From JALHQU01 sp043745295 (GTDB lineage Bacteria > Planctomycetota > Planctomycetia > Gemmatales > Gemmataceae), in NCBI GenBank assembly GCA_043745295.1, contig JAYTTN010000117.1, positions 1-8,805 on the forward strand: a DNA stretch of 8,805 bases, given 5' to 3'. Position numbers and translations under genes: made by a program. The notes beneath the pieces were generated by a model. It worked only from the letters and a program-made list of their open reading frames with translations, was not told where the DNA came from and made no database searches. Positions 1 to 5,626 of the stretch are shown here, one piece after another. The first letter of the stretch is position 1, and each line of letters begins with the position of its first letter.

Positions 1-70
1 CGCGCCAGCAAGGGGCGAACCGCCAATCGGGACACTCACAAGCTCACGCCCCTTGCTGGCGCGGCGGGCT
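1..70. repeat. Palindromic repeat element, cut by window start
   Basis: A perfect 17-bp inverted repeat is visible: arm CGCGCCAGCAAGGGGCG at 1-17 is the exact reverse complement of 47-63, with a 29-nt spacer. The right arm seems to continue as GCGGGCT to position 70, so the left arm probably extends upstream of the window start. It lies between the window edge and the PNP gene, and its last bases give the in-frame TAA (70-72) upstream of the PNP start. It could be an intergenic repeat of REP/MITE type or the terminator hairpin of the gene upstream; no T-tract follows the right arm, which favours a repeat. No transposase is seen. Confidence 0.7.
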
Positions 71-108
71 AACAAGACAGAAACGCATCCGCCCAACCCA
101 GCCACGAC

Positions 109-912
109 ATGACCCCCTTCGCCAACTTCCGTGCGGCCGTCGCCGCCATCGCTCCGCGCGCCGCCGCCGTGTTCGGCTCCGGCCTGTCCGGGGCGGCGGA
201 CGGACACTTCGCGCCGGTCGCGTCCATCCCATATGCCGACGTGCCGGGGCTGGTGCCGCCCACCGTCGCCGGGCACGGCGGCCGGCTGGCGGTCGGCCAC
301 TGGGACGGCGTGCCGGCCGTGGTCTGCCTCGGGCGCGTTCACTTCTATGAAGGCCACTCCTGGGAACGAGTGACCGCGCTCGTCCGTTTGGTCGCCGAGT
401 TCGGGGTATCGACGCTCGTCCTGACGAACGCCGCCGGCGGCATCCGCGACGACCTGAACCCCGGTGACCTGATGCCCATCCGAGGGCATCTGAAGCTACT
501 GGATGGCGAAGCGTGGAAGGGGCGAATCAGAGCCGGAAGCGTGAGTGACGGACTTGGCCATCCCGTCGCTCACGCTTCCGGCTCTGTTACTTGGCGGCAC
601 CTCGCGCTCCTGGAATCCGCCACCGGCACCCCGGCCGGCGTTTACGCCGCCCTGACCGGCCCGTGCTACGAGACGCCGGCGGAAATCCGCGCGCTGCGGG
701 CGATGGGGGCGGACGCGGTCGGCATGTCCACGGCGGTGGAAGCGGAAGCGGCAGTGGCGTTGGGGTTGACCGTCGTCGGCGTGTCGTGCGTGACGAACAA
801 GGCGGCGGGGCTGGCGGCGGGCACGCTGAGTCACCACGACGTGGAAGCCGTGGCGAAGCGGGCCGTCGGGAGACTCGGCGACACCCTGTCGGCCGTTCTG
901 ACGCGCGCGTGA
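109..912 (+). CDS. Purine nucleoside phosphorylase (PNP, trimeric family) with in-frame palindrome insert
   Basis: This cytoplasmic enzyme cleaves purine (deoxy)nucleosides with phosphate to give free base and (deoxy)ribose-1-phosphate, in purine salvage. Family motifs are clear in the 267 residues: GSGL with Ser24, GRVHFYEG with Arg76, His78 and Tyr80, LTNAAGG (107-111 region), GPCYETP with Glu188, GMSTAVEAEAA with Met206 and Ser207, VTNKAAG with Asn230, and LSHHDV with His242. These correspond to the phosphate, ribose and base-binding residues of human and Bacillus PNPs; Asn230 fits a guanine/hypoxanthine-preferring enzyme. The start is the only candidate: TAA at 70-72 is in frame and no ATG, GTG or TTG lies between; no Shine-Dalgarno is seen. 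Residues 141-159 are encoded by a palindromic repeat (529-585) and stand where relatives have the GPN...RFPDMSxAYD loop. Total length is normal, so the protein may still fold, but loss of activity is possible. A deoD/punA-type symbol cannot be chosen safely. Confidence 0.9.
   Translation: MTPFANFRAAVAAIAPRAAAVFGSGLSGAADGHFAPVASIPYADVPGLVPPTVAGHGGRLAVGHWDGVPAVVCLGRVHFYEGHSWERVTALVRLVAEFGVSTLVLTNAAGGIRDDLNPGDLMPIRGHLKLLDGEAWKGRIRAGSVSDGLGHPVAHASGSVTWRHLALLESATGTPAGVYAALTGPCYETPAEIRALRAMGADAVGMSTAVEAEAAVALGLTVVGVSCVTNKAAGLAAGTLSHHDVEAVAKRAVGRLGDTLSAVLTRA
528..586. repeat. Palindromic element inside the PNP reading frame
   Basis: The left arm at 529-551 (starting AGAGCCGGAAGCGTGAG) and right arm at 563-585 (ending CTCACGCTTCCGGCTCT) are reverse complements at 22 of 23 positions. 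The single mismatch is T546 against G568, a G-U wobble in RNA. C528 and G586 add one more pair. The spacer is 11 nt (552-562) and contains the small palindrome TGGCCA. The 57-bp unit is a multiple of three and sits exactly on codon boundaries (codons 141-159 of PNP). Two of three sense frames of the unit contain TGA; the frame used is the open one. The same octapeptide RAGSVSDG can be read from both strands. No flanking target-site duplication is seen. Confidence 0.9.
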
Positions 913-951
913 AAGATTCGAGTCTTCCGATCAACGGCCGCCGTCATTTCC

Positions 952-980
952 TTGCGTCCAACTCCGATCCTGGATACCCT
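952..980 (+). promoter_or_regulatory. Weak promoter candidate for the STAS gene
   Basis: TTGCGT at 952-957 and TACCCT at 975-980 are spaced by 17 bp and lie about 40 bp before the STAS start. Each hexamer matches the sigma70 consensus at only half its positions. The support is mainly position and spacing, plus the fact that this gap between genes is less GC-rich than its surroundings. An 8-bp palindrome AACCGGTT follows directly (982-989) and could be an operator, but this is too short to judge. Confidence 0.25.
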
Positions 981-1019
981 TAACCGGTTGTCGCTTCCGC
1001 GCAAGGAGGAACTCCACCG

Positions 1020-1406
1020 ATGTTTCGCACCGACGCCGCCCTGGCGAACGAATACTTCCAGTTGAAACGGCACGGGGAAATCGCCGTCATCATCCCCTCG
1101 CCGGAGGTCGAGCAGCTGCCGGAAAGCCTGCTCCAGCCGGCCGCCCAGATGCTCCTCCAGCCGCTCCGCAACGATCCGCCGTCGCACCTCATCGTGGACC
1201 TGGCCGGGGTGCGGTACTTCGGCTCGGCGTTCATCACCTTCCTGCTCCGCTGCCACGAGGTGGCCCAGCAGCAGGGCAGCGAACTGGCCGTCAGCGGAGT
1301 CACCAGCCGCGTCCGGGAACTGCTCCGGATGACGGCGATGGACCAAATCTGGTCCTTGTACGAAACCCGTCAGGAAGCCATCCAGGCGCTCGGCAGCCTC
1401 GACTGA
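1020..1406 (+). CDS. Single-domain STAS protein (anti-sigma factor antagonist-like)
   Basis: Proteins of this kind bind a switch kinase/anti-sigma factor and are controlled by phosphorylation of a conserved serine. The 128 residues are one STAS fold: beta strand IAVIIPSP (21-28), the core LIVDLAGVRYFGSAFITFLL (57-76), then the second half with ELAVSG, SRVRELLRMTAMDQIW and a C-terminal helix. The region aligns with the DxSSG signature of SpoIIAA: Ser69 is in the phosphoacceptor place, but the preceding Asp is Gly68 and the following Ser-Gly is Ala70-Phe71. The start is well supported by AAGGAGGA at 1003-1010, the strongest Shine-Dalgarno in the window, 9 nt before ATG. No anti-sigma kinase, phosphatase or sigma gene is adjacent, so the partner is encoded elsewhere. 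Family call is firm; exact role (sigma regulation or a stressosome-like or transport-linked function) is open. Confidence 0.85.
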   Translation: MFRTDAALANEYFQLKRHGEIAVIIPSPEVEQLPESLLQPAAQMLLQPLRNDPPSHLIVDLAGVRYFGSAFITFLLRCHEVAQQQGSELAVSGVTSRVRELLRMTAMDQIWSLYETRQEAIQALGSLD

Positions 1407-1460
1407 TCGGTGGCCGATCCCCGTTCCAGACGTTACCGCCGCGCCGATTGGTGCGGCGGT
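1405..1460 (+). terminator. Hairpins after the STAS gene, possible terminator
   Basis: Two hairpins follow each other. GATCGG/CCGATC (1405-1410 and 1414-1419, 3-nt loop) overlaps the stop codon, and ACCGCCGC/GCGGCGGT (1435-1442 and 1453-1460, 10-nt loop) is an 8-bp perfect stem. No T-run follows, so intrinsic termination would be weak. They may be simple 3'-end structures. The remaining gap up to 1621 holds no gene that I can support. Confidence 0.35.
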
Positions 1461-1521
1461 TCGCATTGTGCCGGCCCGTTTCCGCACCAGGCGGTGGAAA
1501 AATCGCTACCGTCACGCATCC

Positions 1522-1551
1522 TTCACATTCCATGCCGATAATGCGCAATAT
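1522..1551 (+). promoter_or_regulatory. AT-richer promoter candidate before the DUF3501 gene
   Basis: TTCACA at 1522-1527 matches five of six -35 positions and GATAAT at 1537-1542 matches five of six -10 positions, but they are only 9 bp apart and cannot serve together. TTCACA could pair with CAATAT at 1546-1551 (18-bp spacing, weaker box), or GATAAT could act without a -35. The stretch is distinctly less GC-rich than the rest of the window and lies 70-100 bp before the gene start. Confidence 0.3.
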
Positions 1552-1621
1552 CGAGCCGGACGGACGTTTCCCATCCACGGAGGGTTGACCCCGCGTTCCC
1601 CACCCCACTCCGAGGTGTGCC

Positions 1622-2155
1622 ATGACCGCGATGACGCTGACGCCGGCGGATCTCGCTCCCAAGGCGAGGCGGAATTCGGTTCGCGTCGGGCCGGCCGTGT
1701 CGGTGGTGTTCGAGGACCGGCAGACGCTGTGGCTGCGGATGCGGGAGTTGCAGCGGATCGCGCGGAAGTCCGGGGCGGTCATCGACCGTCAACTCGACTG
1801 GTATCGCCGGCTGATGCCCGCGCCCGGTCGGTGGCCGGCGGCCGTCTGGCTCGGACGCACCGGCAGCCGGGCGACCCCCGACCTCACGCGGCTCCGGGCG
1901 GCGGTTTCGGTCGGACACTTCGAGTTGGTCTCCACCGCCGGAGACATCATCCCCGCCGTCCACCTGCCGCACCGCCACACGGATCGCCTCGGCGGGCTGA
2001 TCGGGTGGATCGAGTTCCGCTACGACCCCGCGCTGGACGACGAGTTCGCCGACGGCTCCCTCGGCTGGCAGCTCCACCTCGACGCCGACGGTTACACCCA
2101 CGAGTCCGAATCGCTGGTCCGCACCGGCGACGGCTTCGCCGCCAGCGGCGACTGA
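1622..2155 (+). CDS. DUF3501-like protein of unknown function
   Basis: The 177-residue protein resembles DUF3501 proteins in order and wording of its conserved blocks: a basic N-terminus followed by VRVGPAVSVVFEDRQTLWLRMREL (20-43; relatives have R-x-x-LGP...LLFE-R-T...QVQEM), a helix with IDRQLDWYRRLMPAPGRWPAAVWL (54-77; relatives have a similar ELDxYNxLIP...ATLLIE), and a C-terminal segment GWIEFRYDPAL (128-138) matching the usual HFLRFELTP. There is no signal peptide or membrane segment. The function of the family is not known to me. GAGG at 1612-1615 lies 6 nt before ATG 1622; a second ATG at 1631 is possible. DUF3501 genes are often found beside rubrerythrin or ferredoxin/Fe-S reductase genes, none of which is present here. 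The match is from memory of the family pattern, so it needs a profile search. Confidence 0.7.
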   Translation: MTAMTLTPADLAPKARRNSVRVGPAVSVVFEDRQTLWLRMRELQRIARKSGAVIDRQLDWYRRLMPAPGRWPAAVWLGRTGSRATPDLTRLRAAVSVGHFELVSTAGDIIPAVHLPHRHTDRLGGLIGWIEFRYDPALDDEFADGSLGWQLHLDADGYTHESESLVRTGDGFAASGD

Positions 2156-2178
2156 TCCGGCCACTTTTTCGTCACCCC

Positions 2179-2212
2179 GCGCCCGGCCCTCCGCCGGGTG
2201 CGCGTCATTTTT
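2179..2212 (+). terminator. Rho-independent terminator candidate after the DUF3501 gene
   Basis: A GC-rich hairpin pairs GCGC and CCGGC (2179-2187) with GCCGG and GCGC (2193-2203), with a 5-nt loop and a 2-nt bulge on the right side. It is followed by CATTTTT (T-run 2208-2212). It lies 24 bp after the stop codon, and the TAnAnT box of the next gene comes about 64 bp later, so it separates two transcription units. Confidence 0.55.
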
Positions 2213-2273
2213 GCGGCCTGGGCCGTCGGGGCCGTCCTCCGGACTTTCCCTGTTTCCCACCGCCCAACGGGAT

Positions 2274-2281
2274 GCTAAACT
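2274..2281 (+). promoter_or_regulatory. -10-like box (TAAACT) before the DUF1501 gene
   Basis: TAAACT at 2276-2281 matches the -10 consensus at four positions. The bases just before it, GC after T2273, give TGC-TAAACT, an extended -10 form. The -35 region at the right distance (TTTCCC, 2253-2258) is poor. A transcript starting near 2288 would give an untranslated leader of about 50 nt to ATG 2337 and would exclude the upstream ATG at 2286. Confidence 0.4.
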
Positions 2282-2336
2282 GTCGATGACAGAACCACCC
2301 GCCCGGTCCCACTTTTCCCGCCCTCCGGTGCCCCCC

Positions 2337-3665
2337 ATGCTCACGGTCCTCGGTCGCCCCGGCCGGTACTGCGACGGCCAGTCCCGCCGGTCGTTCCTGC
2401 AAGTCGGCACCCTCGGCCTCGGCGGGCTGACGCTCGCCGGCCTGATGCGGGCCGAGGCGGCGTCCGGGAAGAAGTCGCACAAGTCGGTCATCATGGTCTA
2501 CCTGTCGGGCGGCATGTCGCACCAGGACAGCTTCGACCCGAAGCCGGACGCGCCGGCCGAGGTACGGGGCGAGTTCAAGGCCATCGACACGAAGCTGCCG
2601 GGCGTCAAGTTCGCCGAGACGGTGCCGAAGCTGGCCGCCATCGCCGACAAGCTGGTGGTGCTGCGGGCGGTCGTCGGCCAGCCGGACGAGCACAGCAGTT
2701 GGATGAGCTACACCGGCCTGCCGATGGACCCGGCCAAGCGGGAGAAGCGGCCGCACTTCGGCAGCGTGGTGGCGAAGGTGCAGGGGCAGACCGACCCGCT
2801 CCTTCCGGCGTTCATCGACCTGTCGCCGACCATGCAGCACAAGCCGTACAACTCGCCCGGCCCGATGAACCTCGGCCGCGGGTCGCAGGCGGTGAAGGTG
2901 GACGGCGACGAGATCGCGGTGATGAAGCAGTTGGCCGTGCCGGCCGACCGGCTGGGCGACCGCAAGGGGTTGCTGGAGGCGATGGACGGGTTGCGCCGCG
3001 GGGCCGACCGCACCGGCGGCATTAGCGCCGACACCTTCCACGACCGCGCCTTCGAGGTGCTGACCAGCAACAAACTGGTGGACGCGCTGGACGTGACCAA
3101 GGAGTCGCCGGCCGTGCGGGATCGCTACGGCAAAGGCAGCCCGAAGCACCTGGGCGACGGCGCGCCGCTGTGGAACGAACAACTGCTGATGGCCCGCCGG
3201 CTGGTCGAGGCCGGTGCCCGCGTCGTCACCCTGGGGTACGGCTTCTGGGACACACACGGCGGCCACTTCAAGCACATGAAGCAGCACATGCCGACGTTCG
3301 ACCAGGGCATCTCGGCACTAGTCGAGAACCTGCACCAGCGCGGGCTGGACCAGGACTGCACGGTAGTGGTCTGGGGCGAGTTCGGCCGCACGCCGAAGAT
3401 CAATAAGGACGCCGGCCGGGACCACTGGGCGCGGGTGAACTTCGGGCTGATGGCCGGCGGCGGGATGAAGGTCGGGCAGGTGATCGGCAGCACCGACGCC
3501 ATCGCCGGCGAGGCGAAGAACGACCCGATCCCGTACCCGTGGGTGCTGGCGACGGTGTACAAGAACCTGGGCATCGACCCGCACGCGATGGTGTACGACG
3601 TGTCCAACCGGCCGAACCCGATCCTGCCCAGCAGCGTGGGGACGATCGACAAGCTGCTGGGGTGA
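2337..3665 (+). CDS. DUF1501 family protein, Tat-exported
   Basis: The 442-residue protein belongs to the DUF1501 family, members of the alkaline phosphatase/sulfatase-like superfamily that are very numerous in planctomycetes; their substrate is unknown. A Tat signal (SRRSFLQVGTLGLGGLTLAG, 16-35) points to export. Visible family blocks: IMVYLSGGMSHQDSFDPKPD (52-71), VVGQPDEHSSWMSYTG (112-127), GFWDTHGGHFKHM (302-314) and WGEFGRTPKINKDAGRDHW (346-364); the Asp/His/Glu residues in them are the likely metal ligands. The family usually starts just before 'YCDG..RRSFL', so I chose ATG 2337, although the frame is open from 2211 (TTG) and has an ATG at 2286. No Shine-Dalgarno precedes 2337. Relatives often form pairs with DUF1549/DUF1553 cytochrome proteins; here no such partner is adjacent in the window, and the next gene is a small exported protein 51 bp downstream. 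Confidence 0.92.
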   Translation: MLTVLGRPGRYCDGQSRRSFLQVGTLGLGGLTLAGLMRAEAASGKKSHKSVIMVYLSGGMSHQDSFDPKPDAPAEVRGEFKAIDTKLPGVKFAETVPKLAAIADKLVVLRAVVGQPDEHSSWMSYTGLPMDPAKREKRPHFGSVVAKVQGQTDPLLPAFIDLSPTMQHKPYNSPGPMNLGRGSQAVKVDGDEIAVMKQLAVPADRLGDRKGLLEAMDGLRRGADRTGGISADTFHDRAFEVLTSNKLVDALDVTKESPAVRDRYGKGSPKHLGDGAPLWNEQLLMARRLVEAGARVVTLGYGFWDTHGGHFKHMKQHMPTFDQGISALVENLHQRGLDQDCTVVVWGEFGRTPKINKDAGRDHWARVNFGLMAGGGMKVGQVIGSTDAIAGEAKNDPIPYPWVLATVYKNLGIDPHAMVYDVSNRPNPILPSSVGTIDKLLG

Positions 3666-3716
3666 GTCTTGCGAGCCGCAACCGCAAGGGAGCGGCACTC
3701 GTCCCGGAGGCCTGCC

Positions 3717-4388
3717 ATGCGCCGACTGTTTCCCGTCGCGGTGTTGCTCGTCCTCGCCGCCCTCGCCCCGGCGGCTCCCGTGCCGAAGGACTTCGAGACG
3801 CCGGCGAAGAAGCTGGAACGGCGGTTCGGCACGCCGGACCAGCCGGACGGGACCAAGGTCGAACTCGACGGCAACCGGCTCAAGGTGAGCGTCCCGCACC
3901 TGCCGGCCGGGAAGCCGGGCGAGGCCGGCGTGTACGCCAGCCCGCGCACCGCCCGCGCGGTGTCGGGCGACTTCGAGTTCACCGTGTCCGTCACCGTGAC
4001 GACGCCCGCCGACGTGCCGGTGGACGCCTGGGCCGGCGTGTACGTCGGGTTCGACGAGAAGGGCCACTTCGACTACATGCGGTGGCTGGACAGCACCCGG
4101 AAACCTGGCAACCGGGGCGTCTGGTCACAACTGGTGGGGGGCGGTAAGGGTCAGGCCAACGTCGTCGGGCACGCGGAGAAAGACGTGCCGACGGCCACCT
4201 TCCGTGTCGTCCGGCGGGGCGACGAGTTGTCCGCCCACACCAAGTATCCCGGCGGCGATTGGGAGCAGCCGGTGAAGGCGACCGTCGCGCTGCCGAAGGA
4301 GGTGGTGGTCGGCGTGTACGTCGGCGGGCGGAAGGGGCCGCTGACCGCGGAGTACGAGGACTTCACGGTGACGAAGCCGGCGAAGTGA
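3717..4388 (+). CDS. Exported concanavalin-like (DUF1349-like) protein
   Basis: The 223-residue protein has a Sec signal peptide (MRRLFPVAVLLVLAALAPAA, cleavage likely after Ala20). The mature part looks like a concanavalin A-type beta-sandwich of the DUF1349 kind: DFEFTVSVTV (85-94), AWAGVYVGFDEKGHFDYMRWL (104-124), TFRVVRRGDELSAHTKYPGGDW (161-182), and the closing VVVGVYVGGRKGPLTAEYEDFTV (196-218). Such domains bind or accompany sugar-active proteins; no catalytic residues can be named. GGAGG at 3706-3710 is 6 nt before ATG 3717, which decides the start over the open frame from TTG 3669. It follows the DUF1501 gene by 51 bp and may share its transcript; both products are exported. Confidence 0.7.
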   Translation: MRRLFPVAVLLVLAALAPAAPVPKDFETPAKKLERRFGTPDQPDGTKVELDGNRLKVSVPHLPAGKPGEAGVYASPRTARAVSGDFEFTVSVTVTTPADVPVDAWAGVYVGFDEKGHFDYMRWLDSTRKPGNRGVWSQLVGGGKGQANVVGHAEKDVPTATFRVVRRGDELSAHTKYPGGDWEQPVKATVALPKEVVVGVYVGGRKGPLTAEYEDFTVTKPAK

Positions 4389-4439
4389 CGCCTCGGTCCG
4401 CGACCGTTCCGACCGCTGCCCCCGTCGCCGCATTTCCCC

Positions 4440-4469
4440 GTACCCGTCGCCCCGGTCGCCGGGTACATT
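4440..4469 (+). promoter_or_regulatory. -10-like box and small hairpin before the carboxylate-amine ligase gene
   Basis: TACATT at 4464-4469 matches four of six -10 positions and lies 41 bp before ATG 4511. GTACCC (4440-4445) and GGGTAC (4461-4466) form a 6-bp inverted repeat with a 15-nt spacer that overlaps the box, so a hairpin or an operator is possible. No convincing -35 is seen. The gap 4389-4510 holds nothing else. Confidence 0.35.
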
Positions 4470-4510
4470 CACCGCACCCCTCCCGCCGCCCCGCCACCGC
4501 CGGAGTCGCC

Positions 4511-5623
4511 ATGAAAGCCCCGTCGCTCACCCTCGGCATCGAGGAAGAGTACCAGATCATCGACCCCGCCACCGGCGAGTTGAAGTCGTACATCACGCAG
4601 ATGTTGGAAGAAGGCAAGCTGACCCTCCGCGAGCAGATCAAGGCCGAACTCCACCAGTCGATGGTCGAAGTGGGGACCGAGGTGTGCCGCACGCCGGCCG
4701 AGGCGCGGGCCGAGCTGGTCAAGCTGCGGCGGGAGATCGCGCACTTGGCCGGCAAGAGCGGGCTGGTCATCGCCGCCGCCGGCACCCACCCGTTCAGCAA
4801 GTGGGAGACGCAGGAGATCACGCCGTTCGAGCGCTACCTGGGCGTGAAGCAGGACATGGCCGACCTCGCCCAGCAGCTCCTCATCTTCGGCACTCACGTG
4901 CATGTGGGCATCGAGGACCGCGACTTCCTCATCGACGCCATGAACGTAGCCCGCTACTTCGTCCCGCACATCCTGTGCCTGAGCACCAGTTCGCCGTTCT
5001 GGGCCGGCCGCAACACCGGGCTGAAGTCGTACCGGTCGATCATCTTCCGCCACTTTCCGCGGTCCGGCATTCCGCCGCTGTTCAACGACTGGGCCGAATA
5101 CGAGGGCATGGTGGACGTGATGATGCGGACCAAGTGCGTGCCCGACGGCAGCAAGATCTGGTACGACGTGCGGCCGAACTGGCGGTACCCGACGCTGGAA
5201 TTCCGCCTGTGCGACGTGTGCACGAAAATCGACGAGGCCATCTGCATCGCGGCGCTCTTCCAGGCGATCATCGCCAAGCTGTGGAAGCTGCGGCGGGACA
5301 ACCTGACGTTCCGCATCTACCCGACGGAACTGATCGAGGAGAACAAGTGGCGGGCGGTGCGGTACGGGCTGAACGGCAAGCTGCTCGACCTCGGCCGCGA
5401 GATGGAGGTGCCGGCCCGCGACCTCATCCACGAACTGATCGACTGGTTCCTGAAGGACGTGATCGACGAACTCGGCACCCGCAAGGAGATCGAGTACGCC
5501 TACACGATCATGGCGCAGGGCACCAGCGCCGACCGCCAGTTGAAGGTGTACGAGGAGAGCGGCGAGAACATCCGCGCGGTGGTGGACCACCTCATCGCCG
5601 AGACGCGGGAAGGGGTGAACTGA
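4511..5623 (+). CDS. YbdK-type carboxylate-amine ligase (glutamate-cysteine ligase 2 family)
   Basis: The 370-residue protein is an ATP-dependent ligase that would join a carboxylate (glutamate in tested relatives) to an amine such as cysteine through an acyl-phosphate. Family motifs in order: LGIEEEYQIID (8-18; Glu residues bind metal-ATP), ELHQSMVEVGTEVC (46-59), AAGTHPF (89-95), FGTHVHVGIEDRD (126-138), LSTSSPFWAGRNTGLKSYRS (157-176), DVRPNWRYPTLEFRLCD (219-235), and ENKWRAVRYGLNGKL (277-291). Length fits the family (about 370-380). The start is ATG 4511 with GGAG at 4502-4505, although the frame is open from 4259; the family begins with this MK..LTLGIEEEY. Escherichia coli YbdK has weak glutamate-cysteine ligase activity in vitro; the true substrate of most members is unknown. 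It is followed 3 bp later by a small DcrB-like gene, likely co-transcribed. Confidence 0.92.
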   Translation: MKAPSLTLGIEEEYQIIDPATGELKSYITQMLEEGKLTLREQIKAELHQSMVEVGTEVCRTPAEARAELVKLRREIAHLAGKSGLVIAAAGTHPFSKWETQEITPFERYLGVKQDMADLAQQLLIFGTHVHVGIEDRDFLIDAMNVARYFVPHILCLSTSSPFWAGRNTGLKSYRSIIFRHFPRSGIPPLFNDWAEYEGMVDVMMRTKCVPDGSKIWYDVRPNWRYPTLEFRLCDVCTKIDEAICIAALFQAIIAKLWKLRRDNLTFRIYPTELIEENKWRAVRYGLNGKLLDLGREMEVPARDLIHELIDWFLKDVIDELGTRKEIEYAYTIMAQGTSADRQLKVYEESGENIRAVVDHLIAETREGVN

Positions 5624-5626
5624 GCC

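Noticed and set aside
496..837. - strand frame that contains RAGSVSDG and HASGS
   Set aside because: Not a gene; it shows these peptides only because the palindrome reads the same from both strands. The observation is reported as a finding instead.
982..989. AACCGGTT palindrome as a regulator binding site
   Set aside because: Eight bases occur by chance too often, and no second copy or regulator gene supports it.
2211..2336. Upstream starts (TTG 2211, ATG 2286) for the DUF1501 protein
   Set aside because: The T-run of the terminator covers 2211, the -10-like box lies at 2276, and family members start close to the YCDG..RRSFL motif, so ATG 2337 fits best.
2205..3287. Long - strand open frame opposite the DUF1501 gene
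   Set aside because: Low-complexity His/Arg/Val-rich translation, fully explained as the shadow of a GC-rich coding strand.
4259..4510. N-terminal extension of the ligase frame
   Set aside because: It overlaps the end of the preceding gene in another frame and has Arg/Gly-rich composition; ATG 4511 has a GGAG site and the family N-terminus.
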